Shown here in pieces: positions 45,088 through 55,208 of a stretch of DNA of 64,000 nucleotides (its first letter is position 1; every line of letters begins with the position of its first letter). The notes beneath the pieces are model-generated. The model made no database searches. It was given only the letters and a program-made list of their open reading frames with translations, and had not been told where the DNA came from. The stretch is from Duncaniella dubosii (GTDB lineage Bacteria; Bacteroidota; Bacteroidia; Bacteroidales; Muribaculaceae). The stretch spans positions 1-64,000 of the forward strand of contig NZ_CP039396.1 of the NCBI RefSeq assembly GCF_004803915.1. Reading direction: 5' to 3'. The position numbers were made by a program, and so were the translations under genes.

Positions 45088-47964
45088 ATGCAGAAAGAAA
45101 ACCACATATCTCCTCAGGAACAAAATATCATCGTCTTAGGAGCAAAGGTCAACAACCTCAAAGACGTTGATGTTGAGATTCCGCGCGGAAAGCTTGTCGT
45201 TATTACCGGTGTCTCCGGCTCTGGAAAATCATCGCTTGCTTTCGACACCCTTTATGCAGAAGGGCAGCGACGCTATGTCGAAAGCCTGAGCAGCTACGCA
45301 CGTCAGTTCATGGGCAAGATGCCCAAACCCGAATGCAAGGCTATTCTCGGACTTCCACCGGCAATCGCCATCGAGCAGAAAGTCAACACCCGCAATCCGC
45401 GAAGCACCGTAGGCACATCTACTGAAATATATGACTATATGCGCCTGCTTTTCGGTCGTGTAGGCCATACCTTCTCCCCCATAAGCGGTGAAGAAGTAAA
45501 GAAACATACCATAAACGATGTTGTCAACTACGTCACCTCTTATCCCGAAGGCACACGCGCAGCTATCGTCGCGCCTATAATTCTTCCCGAAGGACGAAAA
45601 TTTGCATCCCAGCTTGATGTCTACCTTAAAGCGGGCTACTCGCGTGTGGTCAAAGACAACGAATTTATCGACATTGAAGATCTTCTCCCATCTGTCAGAG
45701 AAGCCGGGGATTCCGACACCTTTAAACCTGCCGACTATAGTCTTCTCATCGACCGTCTTGTAATTTCGACAGAAGCTGATGAAATCAGCCGTCTTAATGA
45801 TTCGATTGAAGCTGCATTTTTTGAAGGGCGTGACAGCCTCAAAACACTCTTATGGTCCGAAGACGGAATCATAGAGAAAGAATTCTCAAAAATCTTCGAG
45901 GCCGACGGTATCCGTTTTGAGACTCCGACCGACATGATGTTTAACTTCAACAATCCTGTCGGTGCGTGTCCCACATGCGGCGGTTTCGGAAAAGTGCTCG
46001 GTGTAGACGAGCGGCTTGTCGTCCCCAACAACACTCTTTCGGTCTACGACAATGCCGTGGCTTGCTGGCGCGGAGACAAGATGAGCGAATGGAAACGAAT
46101 TTTCATCGCAGACTCTGCCCAATTCAAATTCCCCATCCACAAACCGTATCTCGACCTCACTCAAGAGGAAAGAGACCTTCTGTGGCATGGTCCGGCCGAT
46201 ATGTCAGGAGTCACTACGACTTACGGCGAATTCCCGTCTATCGACAATTTTTTCAAAATGCTTGACGAGAATCAGTACAAGATACAATATCGCGTCATGA
46301 AAGCGCGATATCAAGGCAAAACCGTCTGCCCGGAATGTCATGGCTCGCGTCTGAAAAAATCTGCGTCTTATGTAAAAGTAGGAGGAAAGACGATAGGGGA
46401 ACTCGTGAGTATGCCAGTCAGCGGGCTGGTCACTTTTTTCCGTAACCTTACCCTTGATGAAAACGATTCGAAGATAGCCGGTCGTCTGATGCGTGAGATA
46501 AACAACCGCATCTCCTATCTCGAAGAAGTCGGTCTCGGCTATCTGTCATTAGACCGTCTGTCGTCATCACTCTCAGGAGGCGAAAGCCAGCGCATAAACC
46601 TCGCGACATCACTTGGAAGCAGTCTGGTCGGCTCGCTCTACATTCTTGACGAGCCATCAATCGGACTTCACTCCCGCGATACCGACCGCCTGATTGCTGT
46701 CCTCAAAAAACTCCGCGACCTCGGGAACACAGTCGTTGTGGTCGAACACGATGAAGAAATCATGCGAGCCGCAGACTATCTGATTGATGTCGGTCCGGAT
46801 GCCGGGCGGCTTGGCGGCAAAATAATCTTTCAGGGCGAACCGTCCCATCTGATTCCTAAAGAAAAATCCGGCACAGAGACAAACGGCAGCTATACCGCCC
46901 GCTATCTCACCGGCGAGCTCTCGATTCCTGTTCCTAAACAACGGCGCAAGTGGAGAGATTCAATAAATGTAATCGGTGCGATGGAACACAACCTCAAGGA
47001 CATTGATGTCAGATTTCCTCTCGGGGTCATGACAGTCGTGACAGGTGTCAGCGGTTCAGGAAAATCCACCCTCGTCCGCGACATTCTCTTCCGTGCGCTC
47101 AACCGTCACCTCGGAAATCCGGGAGATGCCCCGGGAACATTCCGAAGACTTGAGGGCGATCTACACCGGATTAAAAATGTTGAGTTTGTCGACCAGAATC
47201 CAATCGGCAAATCGACACGTTCCAATCCCGCCACTTACCTTAAGGCATTCGATGAAATCCGCAAGCTCTACGCTTCCACTCAAGGAGCGAAACAGATGGG
47301 CTACACTGCTTCGGACTTCTCGTTCAATTCCGACGGAGGACGGTGTGAGGAATGTAAAGGCGACGGTTACATAACTATCGAGATGCAGTTCATGGCCGAC
47401 ATTACAGTGCCATGTGAGTCATGTCACGGCAAACGTTATCAGAAAGAGATTCTCGAAGTCGAATATCGAGGTAAGAACATCTACGATATTCTCGAAATGA
47501 CCATTAATCAGGCAATCGAATTTTTCAGTGAAAGTGACGGTTCGCAGGAAAAACGGATTGTCAAACGTCTGCGTCCCCTGAGTGATGTAGGACTCGGTTA
47601 TATAAAGGTAGGACAAAACTCATCGTCTCTTTCAGGCGGTGAAAATCAGCGAGTGAAACTTGCATCATTTTTTGCCGATGAGAAAGCCGAGCCGACTCTG
47701 TATATATTTGACGAACCTACGACCGGTCTGCATTTCCACGACATAGCGACTCTAATGAAGTCATTCGACCGTCTCATATCATTGGGACACACAGTCCTTA
47801 TCATCGAACACAACATGGACGTGATAAAGTGTGCCGACCATATAATTGATATAGGCCCGGAAGGCGGCGATGCAGGAGGCAACCTCGTCGCGACAGGCAC
47901 TCCCGAAGAAATCACGGCCTGTGAGACTTCGTATACAGGCAAATTCCTAAAAGATAAATTGTAA
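45088..47964 (+). CDS. uvrA: Excinuclease ABC subunit A
   Basis: UvrA recognises bulky DNA lesions and loads UvrB in nucleotide excision repair. The 958-residue protein starts at ATG 45088 ([20 protein letters not shown]), because a promoter lies between this and an upstream in-frame ATG. It has two ABC modules: Walker [16 protein letters not shown] and [15 protein letters not shown], signatures [12 protein letters not shown] and [12 protein letters not shown], and Cys motifs [14 protein letters not shown] and [14 protein letters not shown] for zinc. The length is normal. Confidence 0.97.
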   Translation: MQKENHISPQEQNIIVLGAKVNNLKDVDVEIPRGKLVVITGVSGSGKSSLAFDTLYAEGQRRYVESLSSYARQFMGKMPKPECKAILGLPPAIAIEQKVNTRNPRSTVGTSTEIYDYMRLLFGRVGHTFSPISGEEVKKHTINDVVNYVTSYPEGTRAAIVAPIILPEGRKFASQLDVYLKAGYSRVVKDNEFIDIEDLLPSVREAGDSDTFKPADYSLLIDRLVISTEADEISRLNDSIEAAFFEGRDSLKTLLWSEDGIIEKEFSKIFEADGIRFETPTDMMFNFNNPVGACPTCGGFGKVLGVDERLVVPNNTLSVYDNAVACWRGDKMSEWKRIFIADSAQFKFPIHKPYLDLTQEERDLLWHGPADMSGVTTTYGEFPSIDNFFKMLDENQYKIQYRVMKARYQGKTVCPECHGSRLKKSASYVKVGGKTIGELVSMPVSGLVTFFRNLTLDENDSKIAGRLMREINNRISYLEEVGLGYLSLDRLSSSLSGGESQRINLATSLGSSLVGSLYILDEPSIGLHSRDTDRLIAVLKKLRDLGNTVVVVEHDEEIMRAADYLIDVGPDAGRLGGKIIFQGEPSHLIPKEKSGTETNGSYTARYLTGELSIPVPKQRRKWRDSINVIGAMEHNLKDIDVRFPLGVMTVVTGVSGSGKSTLVRDILFRALNRHLGNPGDAPGTFRRLEGDLHRIKNVEFVDQNPIGKSTRSNPATYLKAFDEIRKLYASTQGAKQMGYTASDFSFNSDGGRCEECKGDGYITIEMQFMADITVPCESCHGKRYQKEILEVEYRGKNIYDILEMTINQAIEFFSESDGSQEKRIVKRLRPLSDVGLGYIKVGQNSSSLSGGENQRVKLASFFADEKAEPTLYIFDEPTTGLHFHDIATLMKSFDRLISLGHTVLIIEHNMDVIKCADHIIDIGPEGGDAGGNLVATGTPEEITACETSYTGKFLKDKL

Positions 47965-47999
47965 TCTACAAGTAACAAACTACCATAATCGAAATTATC

Positions 48000-49067
48000 A
48001 TGGCAAAAATAGGTGATCGTGTCCGCTTCCTGAACTCCGTCGGTGGCGGTATCATCAAAAAAATAGAAGGCAATATCGCATACGTCGACGACGATGGCTT
48101 CGAGACCCCTACTCTTCTCCGCGAATGCGTAGTGGTAGCTCCGGCTGAAGTCACAGAGAAGAAAGTGGCGGTCTCCCAAGATGAAATCACAGCGAAAGTA
48201 CAGACCGCTCCAAAACAGACCTCGTCCACACCTGCCAAAGAGGATCTGCCAATCGAGGAAACACCGGAAGGTGAGAAACTCAATATCGTACTTGCCTACG
48301 AACCGGCCGACATAAAGCATCTGAATACATCGACTTTTGACACCTATCTTGTCAACGATTCCAACTACTATATTTATTTCACGTATCTCTCACGCTCTGA
48401 TGAATCCGATGGCTGGACAACACGCTATGCGGGTGTCGTCGAACCCAATATTCAGGTATTTCTCGAAGAAATTACCGACACTGATCTCCCATCGATGGAT
48501 CGGATTGCATTCCAGATGATCGCATTCAAATCGGATCGTGAATTCAAGTTAAAATCACCTGTTGCAATTGAGACAGCGCTCGATACCACTAAATTCTTCA
48601 AACTACATTGCTTCCGTTCCAACCCATACTTCGACAAGGAAGTTATTGCCATTGACCTTGTAACGAACGACAAGCCCCGCCAACGCATGATTCTTGACTC
48701 GTCTCAGCTTGAAAAAGGATTAAAGGCCAAGAAAGTCATAGACCGTCAGGTGAAGCGTCCTGTGCAGAAATCGCATCCAAAACGCGGCGAACGCATTGAA
48801 GTAGACCTCCATATAAACGAACTGGTCGACACTACTGCAGGTCTGTCACCGGCCGATATCCTCAACCTCCAGATTGACGAATTCCGCAAGGTAATGGACG
48901 AAAATCTGAAAAACAAAGGTCAGAAGATTGTCTTTATCCACGGCAAGGGTGAAGGAGTGCTCCGGGCAGCACTGATGAAAGAACTTAACCATCGCTACAA
49001 AGGACACGACGTTCAGGATGCCTCATTCCGGGAATTTGGCTTTGGTGCTACACAGGTCACGATTTAA
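48000..49067 (+). CDS. DUF2027 protein with C-terminal Smr domain
   Basis: The 355-residue protein starts MAKIGDRVRFLNSVGGGII, continues with DUF2027 beta-sandwich sequence (NIVLAYEPADIKHLN, YLVNDSNYYIYFTYLSR) and ends with a Smr domain (VDLHINELVD at about 265-275, then IVFIHGKGEGVLRAALMKEL). Smr domains, first seen in MutS2, can nick DNA or RNA. It lies 35 bases after uvrA and is likely cotranscribed, but a repair role is only suggested by that. Confidence 0.88.
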   Translation: MAKIGDRVRFLNSVGGGIIKKIEGNIAYVDDDGFETPTLLRECVVVAPAEVTEKKVAVSQDEITAKVQTAPKQTSSTPAKEDLPIEETPEGEKLNIVLAYEPADIKHLNTSTFDTYLVNDSNYYIYFTYLSRSDESDGWTTRYAGVVEPNIQVFLEEITDTDLPSMDRIAFQMIAFKSDREFKLKSPVAIETALDTTKFFKLHCFRSNPYFDKEVIAIDLVTNDKPRQRMILDSSQLEKGLKAKKVIDRQVKRPVQKSHPKRGERIEVDLHINELVDTTAGLSPADILNLQIDEFRKVMDENLKNKGQKIVFIHGKGEGVLRAALMKELNHRYKGHDVQDASFREFGFGATQVTI

Positions 49068-49107
49068 GTACAGATACACGCGAAATCTTAATAAATTTCC
49101 ACATCGA

Positions 49108-49929
49108 ATGATTCTTTGGTTTTCAGGCACCGGCAATTCTCGTTTCGTAGCTGAATCCCTGTCTTCGCTACTTGGTCAGAAACTCATGGAATTAAGACCG
49201 GCAATCATATCCTCACCCGTCACTCTTGACAAGGATGACAGAACTGTCGTCTGGGTATGCCCCGTCTACTCATGGGGCATACCACCATATATACGTACCA
49301 TTATCAAAAGAATAGAATTTAACGTATCAGGCAAAGGTGATGTTGTGCATCATCTTGTTCTTACCTGTGGCGACGACTGCGGGCTGGCACCTGAGATGTG
49401 GCGCAAGGACATTTCCGCCCGTGGATGGAAAAGCGCGAACGCATACTCCCTCACAATGCCAAACAACTACGTATGTATGAGCGGATTTGATGTCGACTCA
49501 AAATCCGTCGAACAACAAAAGCTTGACTCCGCTCCGAAACGCATCTCTGAAATTGCCGATGAAATCCGGGAAGTCTCTGACGACATAAAATGGCACACAG
49601 ACGTAATCCGAGGAAAATTCGCATGGATAAAGACTAAGATCATCTATCCTTGGTTTGTACGTAATGCCATGTCACCGAAACCTTTCCATTACACTTCCGA
49701 TTGTATTTCATGCGGGAAATGCAGTGCAGTGTGCCCTTTACGCAATATCGAGATGCGGCCATACTCGACAGCAGACCGCACAGGCCGCACCCGCAAGCAC
49801 CCGCAATGGGGAGATAATTGTGCCGGATGTCTGGCATGCTATCATATCTGTCCACGTCATGCGGTCATGTATGGAAAAGCGACAAGAAACAAGGGGCAAT
49901 ATTTCAATCCTTCAGTGCGAACTCTTTAG
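49108..49929 (+). CDS. EFR1-family flavodoxin-like/ferredoxin protein
   Basis: The 273-residue protein has an N-terminal flavodoxin-like part (ILWFSGTGNSRFVAESL, WVCPVYSWGIPPYI) and two C-terminal 4Fe-4S motifs (CISCGKCSAVCP and CAGCLACYHICP). I use ATG 49108, where the conserved part begins; an upstream in-frame ATG at 49018 lies within the DUF2027 gene. Members of this family are electron carriers of unproven partner. It starts 40 bases after the DUF2027-Smr gene. Confidence 0.88.
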   Translation: MILWFSGTGNSRFVAESLSSLLGQKLMELRPAIISSPVTLDKDDRTVVWVCPVYSWGIPPYIRTIIKRIEFNVSGKGDVVHHLVLTCGDDCGLAPEMWRKDISARGWKSANAYSLTMPNNYVCMSGFDVDSKSVEQQKLDSAPKRISEIADEIREVSDDIKWHTDVIRGKFAWIKTKIIYPWFVRNAMSPKPFHYTSDCISCGKCSAVCPLRNIEMRPYSTADRTGRTRKHPQWGDNCAGCLACYHICPRHAVMYGKATRNKGQYFNPSVRTL

Positions 49930-49993
49930 GCTGGCCGGATGTTAATATTATGCAAACTATTTTGCCCGAATTTAACAACACACACTGAATCCT

Positions 49994-50575
49994 ATGGAGA
50001 AAAAATCAATCAAAGGAACAAAGACCGAACATAATCTTCTCGCATCGTTCGCAGGTGAAAGCCAAGCCCGTTCACGCTACACACTGTTTGCAAAGAAGGC
50101 ACGTGAGGAAGGCTACGAACAAATCGCACGCATCTTCCTAATTACTGCCGAACAGGAACTCAGCCATGCCGAGCTTTTCTTCTCGCGCCTTGAAGGCGGA
50201 GTCGTACAGATTGCCGCAGGTTACCCTGCCGGAGTCGTGGCCGACACAATGACAAACCTTCGCGAAGCTGCCGCCGGAGAACGCGAGGAATGGAGTGACC
50301 TCTACGCTTCGTTTGCAGGGACAGCCGAAGAAGAAGGTTTTCCCGACATTGCAGCCCTTTTCAAGATGGTGGCTAAAGTCGAGATTCAGCACGAGCAACG
50401 CTATCTTCGTCTGCTCGAACGCCTGACCAACGGACAGGAATTCTCAGGCGAAGAGGAAGAAGAATGGCAGTGCATGCACTGTGGCTACGTCCACAAAGGC
50501 AAGTCTGCTCCCAAACGCTGCCCCGTCTGCGGCAAGGAACAAGGCTACTTCGAACGCAAAGCCGACAACTACTAA
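49994..50575 (+). CDS. rbr: Rubrerythrin
   Basis: Rubrerythrin reduces hydrogen peroxide in anaerobes. The 193-residue protein has the diiron ferritin-like domain ([20 protein letters not shown], then [24 protein letters not shown] and [14 protein letters not shown], which give the Glu/His ligands) and a C-terminal rubredoxin domain ([10 protein letters not shown] and [11 protein letters not shown]). It is probably monocistronic and ends at a clear intrinsic terminator. It supports an anaerobic lifestyle. Confidence 0.97.
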   Translation: MEKKSIKGTKTEHNLLASFAGESQARSRYTLFAKKAREEGYEQIARIFLITAEQELSHAELFFSRLEGGVVQIAAGYPAGVVADTMTNLREAAAGEREEWSDLYASFAGTAEEEGFPDIAALFKMVAKVEIQHEQRYLRLLERLTNGQEFSGEEEEEWQCMHCGYVHKGKSAPKRCPVCGKEQGYFERKADNY

Positions 50576-50594
50576 TCTCTCCTACTAATCTCTC
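50569..50594 (+). repeat. 13-bp perfect tandem repeat over the rubrerythrin stop
   Basis: CTACTAATCTCTC occurs twice without a gap (50569-50581 and 50582-50594). The first copy contains the rubrerythrin stop codon. Confidence 0.9.
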
Positions 50595-50635
50595 CCAACA
50601 AACAATCCCTCCCGAATAAGGTAAATTGATTTTCA

Positions 50636-50662
50636 GGACCTGCACACCGCAGGTCCTTTTTT
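50636..50662 (+). terminator. Rubrerythrin terminator
   Basis: GGACCTGC (50636-50643) pairs with GCAGGTCC (50649-50656) around a 5-base loop, followed by six T. Confidence 0.9.
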
Positions 50663-50740
50663 GTGCGCCGGACAGAGATACAAAAGAATTTCCGGTCGCG
50701 ATTTTTAGTCGCAGCCGGAAATTTCGAAGAGTCTTTTCTG

Positions 50741-50944
50741 TCACTTCCGCGCCTCTCGGGCTGCTTCGGCAAGAAAATGGTCAAGAGCGTCTTTGGCAGA
50801 CATCGTGTAGACTGAGCCGTCATCATGAGCATAGACGACAGACTGTCCCTTAACGACTTTGTCGATAAGACACTTCTCTACGGCCAGTTCCATGCCTCGT
50901 GCAAGTCTTTCAGAAATATTGTCAGTCAATTTTATATTCTCCAT
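50741..50944 (-). CDS. Small partner of the zeta-toxin-like kinase (possible antitoxin)
   Basis: This protein of 67 residues (MENIKLTDNISERLARGMEL start; an ATG at 50962 would give 73) has a helical N-terminus, a beta-hairpin-like VVYAHDDGSVYTMSA and a helical tail DHFLAEAAREARK. It overlaps the kinase gene's 3' end by 23 bases. Small proteins of this shape commonly follow zeta-toxin-like kinases in Bacteroidetes, so an antitoxin or regulatory role is reasonable. I recognise no DNA-binding motif. Confidence 0.7.
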   Translation of the reverse strand: MENIKLTDNISERLARGMELAVEKCLIDKVVKGQSVVYAHDDGSVYTMSAKDALDHFLAEAAREARK

Positions 50945-51497
50945 CTTTTTTAATTCGGTCATACAATTCTGGTGCTAAGGTCAATGTGTCATTGGCCACC
51001 ACACGGGGGCGGCAGCAGGTATTGTCGATGATAGTCCAACTGTCGACAATAGGCATGAAAAGATTAAATAAGTTACTTATACCGTGGTGATAACGACGGA
51101 TAATTACATCCGTCGGGATGTTATGGCCGCCCTCGCTCACACGCTGAGCCACACGTTTTATGGCAAGCTGTGGCGAAGATAGCCATATATAGAGTAGGTG
51201 TACGAGATACCCGAGCTTATGGGCTTTGGAAATCAGAGCGTGATAGCTTCGCGTGGCGAGAGTCGTTTCAATCGCAAAAGTGATGCCGTTATGCAACAGT
51301 TTCTCGATACGGTGAAGCATAATGCGCCCCGCCTCAAGGGAGACGCTTTCCGGATGGAAAGGCGACAGTCCTTTAGCAATCTCATCGGCATTGACAAACT
51401 GCTGGCAGTCAAGGACGTCAGGCAATATCGTGAACGAAGCTGTTGTCTTACCTGCTCCGTTGCAACCTGCGATGATGTATAAACTGGGCGATTTCAT
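50922..51497 (-). CDS. Zeta-toxin-like P-loop kinase
   Basis: The 191-residue protein has Walker A AGCNGAGKTTASFTIL, the zeta-type FVNADEIAKGLSPFHPE segment, FAIETTLATRSY and IIRRYHHGISNLFNLF with a conserved arginine. Zeta toxins phosphorylate UDP-GlcNAc and poison peptidoglycan synthesis, though many chromosomal relatives have other or unknown substrates. It follows murF-alr on the same strand and overlaps a small partner gene. Confidence 0.87.
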   Translation of the reverse strand: MKSPSLYIIAGCNGAGKTTASFTILPDVLDCQQFVNADEIAKGLSPFHPESVSLEAGRIMLHRIEKLLHNGITFAIETTLATRSYHALISKAHKLGYLVHLLYIWLSSPQLAIKRVAQRVSEGGHNIPTDVIIRRYHHGISNLFNLFMPIVDSWTIIDNTCCRPRVVANDTLTLAPELYDRIKKDGEYKID

Positions 51498-51570
51498 AAT
51501 AATATTGGTTTTTAATTGTCAATTGTTTTTTTGACGGGGTGTGTTTTGTAAAGATTATAATTTTAAGTCA

Positions 51571-54051
51571 TCATTCCCTGTAATAGACGCGTTTGACACG
51601 GCTGGAAACAGAGGTCAGCACTTCGTAAGGTATAGTTCCCAAGGTCTCGGCAAGAGTATCTACGGGAATGCTCTCGCCGAAGACCTCTACCCTGTCTCCG
51701 ACACTCACATGCTCCACGTCAGTGACATCAATCATGCAGGCATCCATACAGATTGTACCGACAGTCGGACATTTGACACCTCTGACAACCATACACGCGT
51801 TGCCATAGCCGAGATGTCGGTTGATACCGTCGGCATAACCGACAGGGACTGTAGCTATCACAGAGTCACGCTTCAGGACTCCCCGGCGGTTATAGCCTAT
51901 GGTAGTCCCGGCAGGCCAGTGTTTAATAGACAGGATTACCGTATGGAGCGACGACACCGGCCGGAGGTCGTCCTGCGAGCCGTCATGTAGCGTTTTTATG
52001 CCATAAAGCCCGATGCCGAGACGCACCATGTCAAGCTGATGGTCCGGGAAACGTGTGATTCCTGTCGAATTCAGTATGTGTCGTAGAATCTTTTGTCCGG
52101 GAAAAGCAGAAAGGACAATCCGGCAGCATTCATCAAAATATTCGAACTGGGATTTCGTGTAGTCATCCTCCATAGGATCATCGGCGGCACAGAGATGCGA
52201 GAAAATCGAACGTGGCGTCACACAGTCAGTGCTCTTCAGCATATCGATGAGCCGAGGAAGATCCTCCTTCAGAAATCCGAGACGGTGCATGCCGGAATCA
52301 ATCTTAATATGGATTGGAAAGTTCTTTACGCCATAGTGGCCTGCTTCCCTGATCAGAGCTTCAAGAAAATCAAAGCTGTATATCTCCGGTTCGAGTCGGT
52401 CAGTGAAAATCGCATGGAAATTCTCGACGGTCGGATTGAGCACGAGTATGGGCATTGTTATTCCTGCACGTCGCAGTTCCGCACCCTCGTCGTGAACGGC
52501 CACGGCAAGATATGTAGCGCCCTGAGCCTGAAGCGTTCGGGCGAGTTCATGGGATCCTGCTCCGTAGCCGGATGCCTTTATCATACAGGCAATACCGGTG
52601 GTCGGCCTAATGCGCGAACGGAAGGCATTGAAATTATCAACCACTGCATCAAGATTGATTTCGAGCACGGTTTCATGCTGACGTGCCTCAAGGAGCTCAC
52701 ATATACGTGCGAACCCGAAGCGTGGAGCGCCCTTGACAAGAATCAGCTCCCGATTAAAATCGCGTACCGACATCTTTTCGAGAAACACCTCTGTCGTATC
52801 GAAAAATTCTTTTTCAAGATTGAAACATCCGGCATGGCGTTTCAATTCCGGCCCGACTCCAATCAACCGACTGATGCCAGCCATAGCAAGAAGCTCGGCC
52901 ATTCTCGCGTAATCCTCATCCGTAGCACCTTCGCCACAGCTGAGATCGCTTATGACAGCCGTTAACGAACGGTCTGCCACTGCCCTACGGCGCATAAAAT
53001 CAAGCGCCGGAGAGAGAGAATTGAAGTCGCTCGTGTAGCTGTCATGGATAAGCAAACAACCGTTGACACCTTCTATCACCTCAAGGCGTGTCCCGACAGG
53101 AGTCAGACGGGCCATACGCTCTGCAATCACATCGGCAGGAATATCAAGATAAAGCATTGTGGCAAGACAGTGGATAGCATTCTCAATATCATGCTCATTG
53201 GCAAAAGGAATCTCTACCGTCTGCTGCTCTCCACCGAGATAGCAGAATGTCAGGCGCGACATTCCGCCTCCGCTCTCGACTTTTTCAACGAAAAGGGGCG
53301 AAGTGCTGTCTATGCGAGACCATCCAAGTTTTACAGGAACATCAGGCATGCAGCGACTGATAAGTTCGTCATCACTGTTATATATGACACATCTGCAATC
53401 ACTGAGCAAAGATGCTTTCTCACGACACTTATCCTCTATTGACAGGAAACCGCTGCTGTGGGCAGTTCCTATATTTGTAAAAATTCCAATTTCCGGCCGG
53501 ATTATATCCTTGAGCCTCGCCATCTCGCCGGGCATTGATATTCCGGCCTCAAAAATAGCGAGTTGCGTTCTCTCGTTCAATTCCCAGACCGAAAGAGGGA
53601 CACCAATCTGCGAATTATAGCTTCGAGGACTGCGTGTTATGACTATATCGTCCTGAAGCAAGCTGTTGAGCCACTCTTTGACTATCGTCTTTCCACGACT
53701 GCCGGTAATAGCGATGACCGGCACATCGAAACGATTGCGATGATATCCGGCAAGAGCGTGGAGAGCGACAAGAGGATTATCGGTAACTATGAAATTGGCA
53801 TCTTCAAGGCTCTTCATATCGTCGGGGACAGCCGACACAACAAAACTCTTCACTCCTTTGTCGTAGAGCTGGCGCAGATAGCGGTGGCCATCACCCGACT
53901 GTGTGGTAAGAGCGAAAAACAAGGTTTCGGAAGGATATGTCAGCGACCGGCTGTCGGTCAGCAACCTCGATATTTTAAAATTGCCATCCCCGATCAGACT
54001 TCTATTTCCGGAGCCTATGATCTTTAATATTTCAGAAATATTATATTCCAT
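51571..54051 (-). CDS. Fused MurF ligase and alanine racemase
   Basis: The 826-residue protein combines MurF (about 1-450: ITGSRGKTIVKEWLNSLL, SPRSYNSQIGVPLSVWEL, IFEAGISMPGEM, IHDSYTSDFNSLSPALDFM) with alanine racemase (about 455-826: NLDAVVDNFNAFRS, the PLP-lysine block MIKASGYGAGSHELA, KIDSGMHRLGF and a VGYADGINRHLG segment). Racemase supplies D-Ala and MurF adds D-Ala-D-Ala to the UDP-MurNAc tripeptide. The fusion is a known Bacteroidetes arrangement. The start overlaps the GSCFA gene by 11 bases. Confidence 0.96.
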   Translation of the reverse strand: MEYNISEILKIIGSGNRSLIGDGNFKISRLLTDSRSLTYPSETLFFALTTQSGDGHRYLRQLYDKGVKSFVVSAVPDDMKSLEDANFIVTDNPLVALHALAGYHRNRFDVPVIAITGSRGKTIVKEWLNSLLQDDIVITRSPRSYNSQIGVPLSVWELNERTQLAIFEAGISMPGEMARLKDIIRPEIGIFTNIGTAHSSGFLSIEDKCREKASLLSDCRCVIYNSDDELISRCMPDVPVKLGWSRIDSTSPLFVEKVESGGGMSRLTFCYLGGEQQTVEIPFANEHDIENAIHCLATMLYLDIPADVIAERMARLTPVGTRLEVIEGVNGCLLIHDSYTSDFNSLSPALDFMRRRAVADRSLTAVISDLSCGEGATDEDYARMAELLAMAGISRLIGVGPELKRHAGCFNLEKEFFDTTEVFLEKMSVRDFNRELILVKGAPRFGFARICELLEARQHETVLEINLDAVVDNFNAFRSRIRPTTGIACMIKASGYGAGSHELARTLQAQGATYLAVAVHDEGAELRRAGITMPILVLNPTVENFHAIFTDRLEPEIYSFDFLEALIREAGHYGVKNFPIHIKIDSGMHRLGFLKEDLPRLIDMLKSTDCVTPRSIFSHLCAADDPMEDDYTKSQFEYFDECCRIVLSAFPGQKILRHILNSTGITRFPDHQLDMVRLGIGLYGIKTLHDGSQDDLRPVSSLHTVILSIKHWPAGTTIGYNRRGVLKRDSVIATVPVGYADGINRHLGYGNACMVVRGVKCPTVGTICMDACMIDVTDVEHVSVGDRVEVFGESIPVDTLAETLGTIPYEVLTSVSSRVKRVYYRE

Positions 54052-55039
54052 CGTTAAATAAGCTATTTAAATAACGCATTGAAGCGTGTTTGAGTTCTGG
54101 AAAACGGCTGATAAATGCCTCGGCAACTGATATTTTTTCAGCCATCTCATCTTTTTGTGACACATCTGCCCCATTCAGTCTCCGATGGGCAAGCCTACGC
54201 GTAAAGGCAGCTCCTTCTGAAGCAAGTGCGAGCGTATCACTGTCAAAATATGTATCCTTAAAAAGTTGATAGATATATCTTACGGCCTGCATTGACGGGT
54301 GTTTCATGTCATCGGCATAGAAACGGTAGTCGCGAAGGTCGTCCATCATCACTTCGTATGCCGGGAAATAAGATGTCAGGCCGGATGAATCATTCCTTAT
54401 TACACGGTCGACTGCAATCATCAGCGTTGATTTGGACAGCTGATTACCGTGAGCGCCCTGTTCATTATAGCGCAACGGACTGACAGTAAAGATAATCCGG
54501 CCACGCTGATTAACACTCCTTATAGTGGCGACAGTCCGTGTCAAAGCGTCCTCGACCTCATCGAGCGTCAGATAGCGTACATCAAACGCTGAACCGGGGA
54601 GTTTATGGCAGTTTGCCACGACATCGCCTGTCGCTCGGAGTGTGAACACACGCGTCGTTCCCAATGTGATAATAATGACAGATGCGTTTCTCAGATTGAT
54701 GGCAGCCGCTTCAATCCGGCGGTTCATCCTTTCGGCGGCATCCTCTCGGTTTACGGCCGAATAGCGCGAATGAAAAAGGAAGCTATGCCATAAACCGCCG
54801 TTTTCTATGAGACTTTCCGACTTAACAACTGTATTATCCTTCAACACTTCAAAAGCCCTCTGTATCGACAAAGGATTGTAGATCGGACCGAACGGATTCA
54901 CGTCGGCATCAAACAGTTCGTCTCTCAGACAAGCTCCGATATTGTCTGAAAAACAAGAGCCGACAAGCACTATGGGCTCGCCATGACTGACAAGTCCTCT
55001 CATCCCTGACTCGGGACGTATGACCGTACGAAATTCCAT
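54041..55039 (-). CDS. GSCFA-domain protein
   Basis: The 332-residue protein contains the name-giving motif VLVGSCFSDNIGACL near the N-terminus, then VNPFGPIYNPLSIQRAF, TLGTTRVF and SPLRY. The family has an SGNH-like hydrolase fold of unknown substrate and is often next to murF-alr in Bacteroidetes. I use ATG 55039 (MEFRTVIRPESGMRG), because a promoter box at 55073-55080 lies between it and an upstream in-frame ATG at 55162. Confidence 0.88.
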   Translation of the reverse strand: MEFRTVIRPESGMRGLVSHGEPIVLVGSCFSDNIGACLRDELFDADVNPFGPIYNPLSIQRAFEVLKDNTVVKSESLIENGGLWHSFLFHSRYSAVNREDAAERMNRRIEAAAINLRNASVIIITLGTTRVFTLRATGDVVANCHKLPGSAFDVRYLTLDEVEDALTRTVATIRSVNQRGRIIFTVSPLRYNEQGAHGNQLSKSTLMIAVDRVIRNDSSGLTSYFPAYEVMMDDLRDYRFYADDMKHPSMQAVRYIYQLFKDTYFDSDTLALASEGAAFTRRLAHRRLNGADVSQKDEMAEKISVAEAFISRFPELKHASMRYLNSLFNDGI

Positions 55040-55072
55040 TCTTACTCCCTTTTGAAGAACTGATGATTGAGA

Positions 55073-55080
55073 CAAAATTA
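55073..55080 (-). promoter_or_regulatory. GSCFA-murF-alr promoter, minus-7 box TAATTTTG
   Basis: On the minus strand TAATTTTG (55080-55073) followed by TC lies 34 bases before ATG 55039. Confidence 0.6.
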
Positions 55081-55178
55081 CTAATAATCTCAATACACCT
55101 GTATGCAAAATCGCAACAAAAAAATATGCCTCATGCCCATTTGGGACATTTGTCACATCCATTGTCGATTATTTTAAT

Positions 55179-55186
55179 TAAATTTG
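55179..55186 (+). promoter_or_regulatory. Promoter of the radical SAM unit, minus-7 box TAAATTTG
   Basis: TAAATTTG followed by CG lies 23 bases before ATG 55209. It would drive the accessory genes that follow. Confidence 0.6.
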
Positions 55187-55208
55187 CGATATTACAGATA
55201 ATAGACTA

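Noticed and set aside
49018..49107. Longer start for the EFR1 ferredoxin
   Set aside because: It would overlap the Smr-domain gene by 50 bases, and conserved sequence begins at ATG 49108.
52093..52965. Plus-strand open frame of 290 codons
   Set aside because: Antisense to the racemase/MurF fusion; composition mirrors that gene.
55040..55162. Longer start for the GSCFA gene
   Set aside because: A TAATTTTG promoter box lies between the two ATGs and the extra residues are not family-like.
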